DNA from: Eucalyptus grandis
Taxonomy: Eukaryota; Streptophyta; Magnoliopsida; Myrtales; Myrtaceae
Length of the DNA: 64,000 nt
Reading direction: 5' to 3'
NCBI RefSeq assembly: GCF_016545825.1
Contig: NC_052620.1
Span: forward strand, 14,570,001 to 14,634,000
Part shown: positions 59,227-64,000 of the stretch, in pieces
Layout of the letters: the number at the start of each line of letters is the position of its first letter
How positions within the stretch are numbered: position 1 is the first letter of the stretch
Translations under genes and position numbers: made by a program
Notes under the pieces: model-generated
Seen by the model: only the letters and a program-made list of their open reading frames with translations
Database searches by the model: none
Told to the model about the DNA's origin: nothing

Positions 59227-61100
59227 TTAACCAGTGGTTATTCAAAATTTGAATACAGATATAAAGAGACTTTACAAACTAATTGTCTTATTTAACATCA
59301 TTACTCGTAGTAATGATAAAGTAGTAAATCATAAAAAAGTTCAATGTGTAACCAACTATAAGTTAGATAAGTGCATACCACTTCTATTTGTTTGAAAGAA
59401 ATCATATTGTAGACTTCACTTTCTACCTTTACAAATTTCTTCAATCTTTATTGTCTTCAGTAATGCTACTGTTTGGAACTTAACTTCTGACCTCATTTAA
59501 ACTGGAAGCAGACATCAAGTGGGTTCTTTTGATCTGTTTCTTTTTAAAAGATTGCTCGTAGGCATAATATATAATCACGCATAATTGATCTAGTGTAACT
59601 TTAGATATAGCAGAAATTTTCTTGATGTCGTGGGAACTCTTGTGATGGAGTATATTGTCTTAAAAACTCACCTTGTAAATATGCCGGTTATGAACCTGAG
59701 AATCACACACTTGACGATGCTTAGATTTGATATCTCCAAACTTGAAAGAAATTTTCCTATAATATATTGTATTAGAAACTAACCTTGTAAATATGCCAGT
59801 TGTGAACCTGAGAATCACGCACTTGACGATGCTTAGATCTGATTTCTCCAAACTTGAAAGAAATTGTCTTATAATTAATAGATATGTCACTGGAGGGCCG
59901 TGGTGAGGTCTGACTTGTTTAAAAATTTTGCTAGGTGCCAATGCAATGGTTTTACTCCTTTGAAAATGTAAAAGTCAAGACAGGTTAATCTCTCAATTTC
60001 TTTTGACATGTTGCTGCTTCACATGCATCTTTTGCCACTGCATCTCTTGTTCAATCACAAGCAAGGTAATGTAATGTTTTGACTCCCATTCAGCTGCTTA
60101 GTCAAAGATGTTGGTTGTGGTTTTGGATAAATTCTTTCATTCTCATACTTGCCATTAGGAAGTATAGGTTGCTTAGTTTCCTCTCTTTTTGGTAAAATTA
60201 TAATTCCTTGATTTGATGAGGGTGGGGAGTGACTGCCAGGACTGGAAGGCTTGGACAAGGTACGGCTCCTGGTAGCAAGCTTTTAGGATGGTGCAGAGAG
60301 CTAGTCCTCGGGTGAGAACACTATCAGTGGTATGGATGACCTTTTAGAAAATGCTTACTTGGGCTGCACTTACACCCAAAGTACACGAGTGTGAGGCTCA
60401 GAATAGGATGAGCCAAACTGACCATATCTCGGGTGATTTAGGCCAAGGTCTCAAAATCATCTCTGTTGTTTATGCAGTTCTAGGTTGACATTTCAGTCAT
60501 TCTTTAGGAAGTTCTCCTTCTATGGATTGGTCATTTTAATTATGTATCGTTTTGTCTATTATAGATTGCTTGTTAGAGCAATGGGGAAGCATTATCTCGT
60601 TCTTTTGCTTTGTGGGTGGTAGACTAAGGTTAGTCTTTTTAGGTTAAACTCATTGAGATGTTCTGGTCCAAGTCATGTCACTTTTGAGATGGGGATTTGT
60701 AATAGCGTCACTCTCACTTTTAATGGAGACTATCTAAGAGCAATGTGACTCTACTGTGAAGAGATCACTCTGAGTTGCTTTTTATGTTTGATTCTTCTTT
60801 TTAGTTTCAATTTAATGCATCTGTTTGCATTATTTACTATGACAATACAAAGGAATCTCCTTTCTATTGTTTTTAGGCTGAGTAGGGGTGATTCAGCAGT
60901 GTTGCTCCAGCTCTTCTGAATTAATAAATGGAAGAACATAAATCTAGTTAATGATGCTATAGCCTATTGGTTTATCTGACAATACTTAATTCTTAGGAGC
61001 GATACTACGTTCAGGTACTACACTCTTCCTGAAGAAGCTGCCTTCTTCTGTTTCCTTGCATGTCTAATTCTGTGGTATTTGTCTACCTGCTTAAACCCTG
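59227..61100. other. Spacer of unit 2 with the 112 bp tandem pair
   Basis: Matches 33420-35293. The tandem pair is at 59652-59875. No gene is seen. Confidence 0.5.
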
Positions 61101-63724
61101 ACAAAATTGATACCCGGGCTATTTAACTTTGTTCCTTTCATGTAATTTACGTCTTGAAGAAGGCATAATTCTTTCCTTTCATATCTCTACCTGAGCATCA
61201 GCTATATGATAAATATTTTGAATTTACATGATATTATTCCATGTCCTATGTTACAACATATCTTAACAAGTGTCTTTCGTGCTATTCTACTTTTTCCTAG
61301 ACTATATCCGAGCCACGCTTGTTCCAGGCAGAATTTGAATTTGATAGTCCAAGTGCCTTGCCACTCGATGCGTTTCCTTTGGATTGAATACATTAGAATT
61401 CTGATCTCTTTGCTGCACTGAGAATAGGTAAAGGAGCTATCACACCAAAAGAACATTTTGGTTCTTATCACAGTTTATCTGGTTGATTCGTTCAGTCAAT
61501 GTTATTAATGGTTTTATAGATTCAAAAATTGTTGCTTGAAGCACTTTCTTATCCTGACAAAGAAGTTACTCCTTTACATATAAATTTGAGATTGCCACTG
61601 TGATAGATTATTGTAGGTTGAATAATGCATGTGAATAGTTCATTTGATAGATCTTGGGCTTGATTCAAATCAAACAGGAACCGCTCTTATTTACGCATTG
61701 CATTTGTCCAGTGCTTTCTTACCACTGGCCTGAATTGCGCTGTTATGCCTTTTTATTTCTCTGAGAATAAAACTAACTGTGAAGGCCTTACCCAGTGTTC
61801 ACAGGTGATGATGGTATAGCAATGATATGCTGAAACTATTTTATTAAGTCTTACAACAGGGTTTGGGGCAAATAAAGTGTTTCTTGGGAAATAACATGTA
61901 AATTCCATAATGACAAACGAACTGTGGGGTTGGGTAATAAATTCTTGTATGCCATCATGCTGTATAGTAATCTTGCTGCTGTCATGTGTCGGTGAAAAAG
62001 CATCTTCAACCTGTGTTCTAATACAACTGATGTCGATATATGTAGAACCTAAACCTTCAAAATGCAGTAATCTGATTCTGTCAGGGCCAAGAAACACCAC
62101 TGGGGGCTACTCTCTGTTAGAAAGACTACCATATGCTTTAATTGTTCACCACAAAATGGCTTGTATATGTACGGTTGTTATGATGCCGAGATATATAGAG
62201 CCTAAACCTTCAAATGCAGTAATACAATTCTGTCAAGGCTAAGAAACACCACTAGGGCTTCACTATGCTAGAAAGACTGCACTAAATGCTTTAGATGTTT
62301 GCAGCGAAAAGGCTTATGTTTGTGGCAGTTGCTTTAGTTGTTGGATAGCATGCTGATCCCTGTTCAAGACTCAATGTATTACATGTCTTCAAGCTAGGGA
62401 TTTGGATCCTCTCAATATGGAGGATAAATTGCTATTTTCGATTTAACCCCAAGAGAGGCTGCTAGATCATGCGATACAATCTACAATGAAATTCAGTTAA
62501 ATTTGAGAAGCAGTGAATTATCAAGGTAAAATAAGGATAAATTAATCATCACAATTTTTGGAAATTTGGCATATTTAGGAAAGGCAAATTTTGTTACCAG
62601 CAGGATTTACCATTGAAACCCTCTGACTTCGCATGAATTGTTGGGAAACCTCTTATGATATTTTAAAGTTGACGAAACCATCTATTTAGTTGTTATCGAG
62701 TGAACTTGATATGAGGAATGCTGTGTGACTAGTAATGGTATAAAAAATACAGAGTGATAAGACATCTACAAGCTGGATGAACTTCGATAGAGGGTGAACA
62801 AGTTCAGTAGAACAGCGTGTTCATCAGGACTTGGGGAGAGATGATAAGGTGAACAGCTAGGTAGAGTTTTGATCCCGAATGTACTTAGGAAGACCTATGG
62901 ATAGCAAATCACAAATCAGTTTTGTGACGCACAGCTAGGATAAATTCATTGGATTGCTAATAAAGGCAACTCTGTAGGAGATACTCATCATGTATTATAT
63001 TAGGTAGATATGAAGACCTAGACATCTTTGATTACAAAAGATTTGTGGCTAAGGTCAAGGTCTGGAATTCATAACAAGAGATCTGAGATCGAATCTAATC
63101 AGTGCTTGCCTATTTTGCTCATGCAGCTAACTTTATTTAGGGAAATCTCACTCTTGCCAGGAAAATTTAATTGCTTGGGCGGCCAGAGTTCCAGCTTTTG
63201 TGTCTATCGATTCCAACGGCTATTTCATCTTCTTAAAGATTCTCCAATGGATAATCAAAGGAATATATAAGAAGCTCAAATCAAACTGAAGGAGTCAGCA
63301 AAAAATTGAGAAAGCTATACACATCTAATCTTGTCACATGCTTTTCGATTATTGCAACATGATTCTGCTCATTTGTGATTCTGTCTGTTAGCATCTCTTA
63401 TTGATTGTAATATGTGTTTTGAGAAGTGTACAAGTGTAATAGCAGTGCTTGTTTATTGATAGCGGAATCTATTGATTTTGGGTAGAAACAACTATGTTAT
63501 AGTACCTTTTGAGATTACTAAAGGATTTCAGCCTTGTTGGTGGTTAGCTTGATATATGCCAAACCAGTATAAAATCTGCTTGCAATATCTTCTTTCTCTT
63601 TACTCATTTTGATATTTATCTGATAGAAGCTTTTGTATACAATATTATAAATTGTTCCTGCATCTATCAAAGCTTGACTTGAATTATCCCATGATAATTT
63701 AACTCTTTAAATCAACCTATTCAC
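61101..63724. other. Unit 3 spacer, no gene seen
   Basis: Aligns with the start of units 1 and 2 except for the deletions near 61554 and 61765. The 153-base tandem pair is present at about 62040-62345. Open frames are short and not conserved. Confidence 0.55.
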
Positions 63725-64000
63725 TAGAGCTATTAAACGGGTGGGTCCACTAGAGCTATTAAACAGGGGTCGGGTTTGAGTCGGGTCATGCATTGGATGA
63801 TTCGGGTTTGGAGTCTGTGTCATTAATGGATCGATCCAAATTGACCCATTAATCTATTTATGACCAATTTATGTCTAATGTAAAATTTTCAACCCATACC
63901 CGACCCGACCCATATTAATAAAATATTTTCATATTTAACCAAATTTAGGAAAACTTATTCTTATGTTTTTTTTTTTTAAAATTATATTACTAAAAAACTT
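63725..64000. mobile_element. Start of a hAT-like element, cut by the window end
   Basis: Unit 3 departs from unit 2 here. TAGAGCTATTAAACGGGT resembles plant hAT termini, and the following GGGTCGGGTTTG and CCCGACCCGACCC words are typical of their subterminal repeats. The first 27 bases or so are repeated (CACTAGAGCTATTAAAC at about 63723 and 63750). The far end and target duplication are outside the window. Confidence 0.5.

Larger units (their letters stand above)
35294..61100. repeat. Tandem unit 2 of the PPR-CYSTM array
   Basis: Second full copy, in the same order and orientation as unit 1. It carries its own private insertions (41493-42173, 44766-44946, 45047-45148, 53226-55772, about 58634-59226) and lacks those of unit 1. 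It keeps about 2.7 kb (38765-41492) that is missing from unit 1 but present at least in part in unit 3. Confidence 0.93.
61101..64000. repeat. Tandem unit 3, first part only
   Basis: Aligns with the starts of units 1 and 2. It lacks about 44 bases near 61554 and about 1.46 kb at 61765 (unit 2 positions of roughly 35991-37451). It otherwise continues as in unit 2 until a new insertion at about 63725. No gene is reached before the window ends. Confidence 0.9.

Noticed and set aside
1..64000. CRISPR arrays, operons and ribosome binding sites
   Set aside because: The sequence is plant nuclear DNA; the repeats present are tandem duplications and transposons without spacer structure.

Overview
This is nuclear DNA from a flowering plant, almost certainly a eudicot. 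It carries intron-free DYW-type pentatricopeptide repeat (PPR) genes, small CYSTM genes with canonical GT-AG introns, an endogenous plant pararetrovirus (Caulimoviridae) and typical plant LTR, hAT, Mutator-like and Copia elements. No species can be fixed from the sequence alone.

The backbone is a head-to-tail tandem duplication. Position 1 aligns with 35294 and again with 61101, so the window holds one full unit (1-35293), a second full unit (35294-61100) and the start of a third (61101-64000). Each full unit has the same order: a long non-coding spacer, a CYSTM gene on the minus strand, more AT-rich spacer, a degraded exon-like block, a short repeat block, a DYW-PPR gene on the plus strand and a long downstream spacer. 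The phase of the units is arbitrary because the array runs off both ends.

Gene content is low. The PPR gene (apparent orthologue of Arabidopsis At3g49710) is nearly intact in unit 1, with a single one-base deletion. In unit 2 it is a clear pseudogene: at least six nonsense codons, a 4-base insertion, a 21-base deletion and a truncated Copia element. The CYSTM gene shows the reverse: intact in unit 2 (80 residues, three exons) and frameshifted in unit 1. Neither full unit therefore keeps both genes undamaged.

The rest is a nest of mobile DNA, unusually well dated by comparing units. Unit 1 holds a 1.25 kb Mutator-like element with long inverted termini (1742-2995). It also holds a minus-strand solo LTR (3837-16520) that was itself invaded by a pararetrovirus copy (about 3960-10505) and by a second solo LTR of the same family (11065-14010). 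A 1.9 kb hAT element (19087-20971) carries a spliceable but frameshifted fragment of the ribosomal protein eL39 gene, and a short solo LTR lies at 21017-21452. Unit 2 holds a 681 bp solo LTR (41493-42173), a 181 bp foldback MITE (44766-44946), a 102 bp internal LINE fragment (45047-45148), another MITE (about 46339-46576) and the Copia fragment inside the PPR pseudogene, which is flanked by a 74 bp duplication of host sequence. Unit 3 has lost about 1.46 kb of spacer and begins a hAT-like element at the window end.

I found no new molecular system. The notable content is the PPR-CYSTM tandem array with reciprocal decay, the eL39-bearing hAT element, and two insertions that look like break repair with filler DNA.
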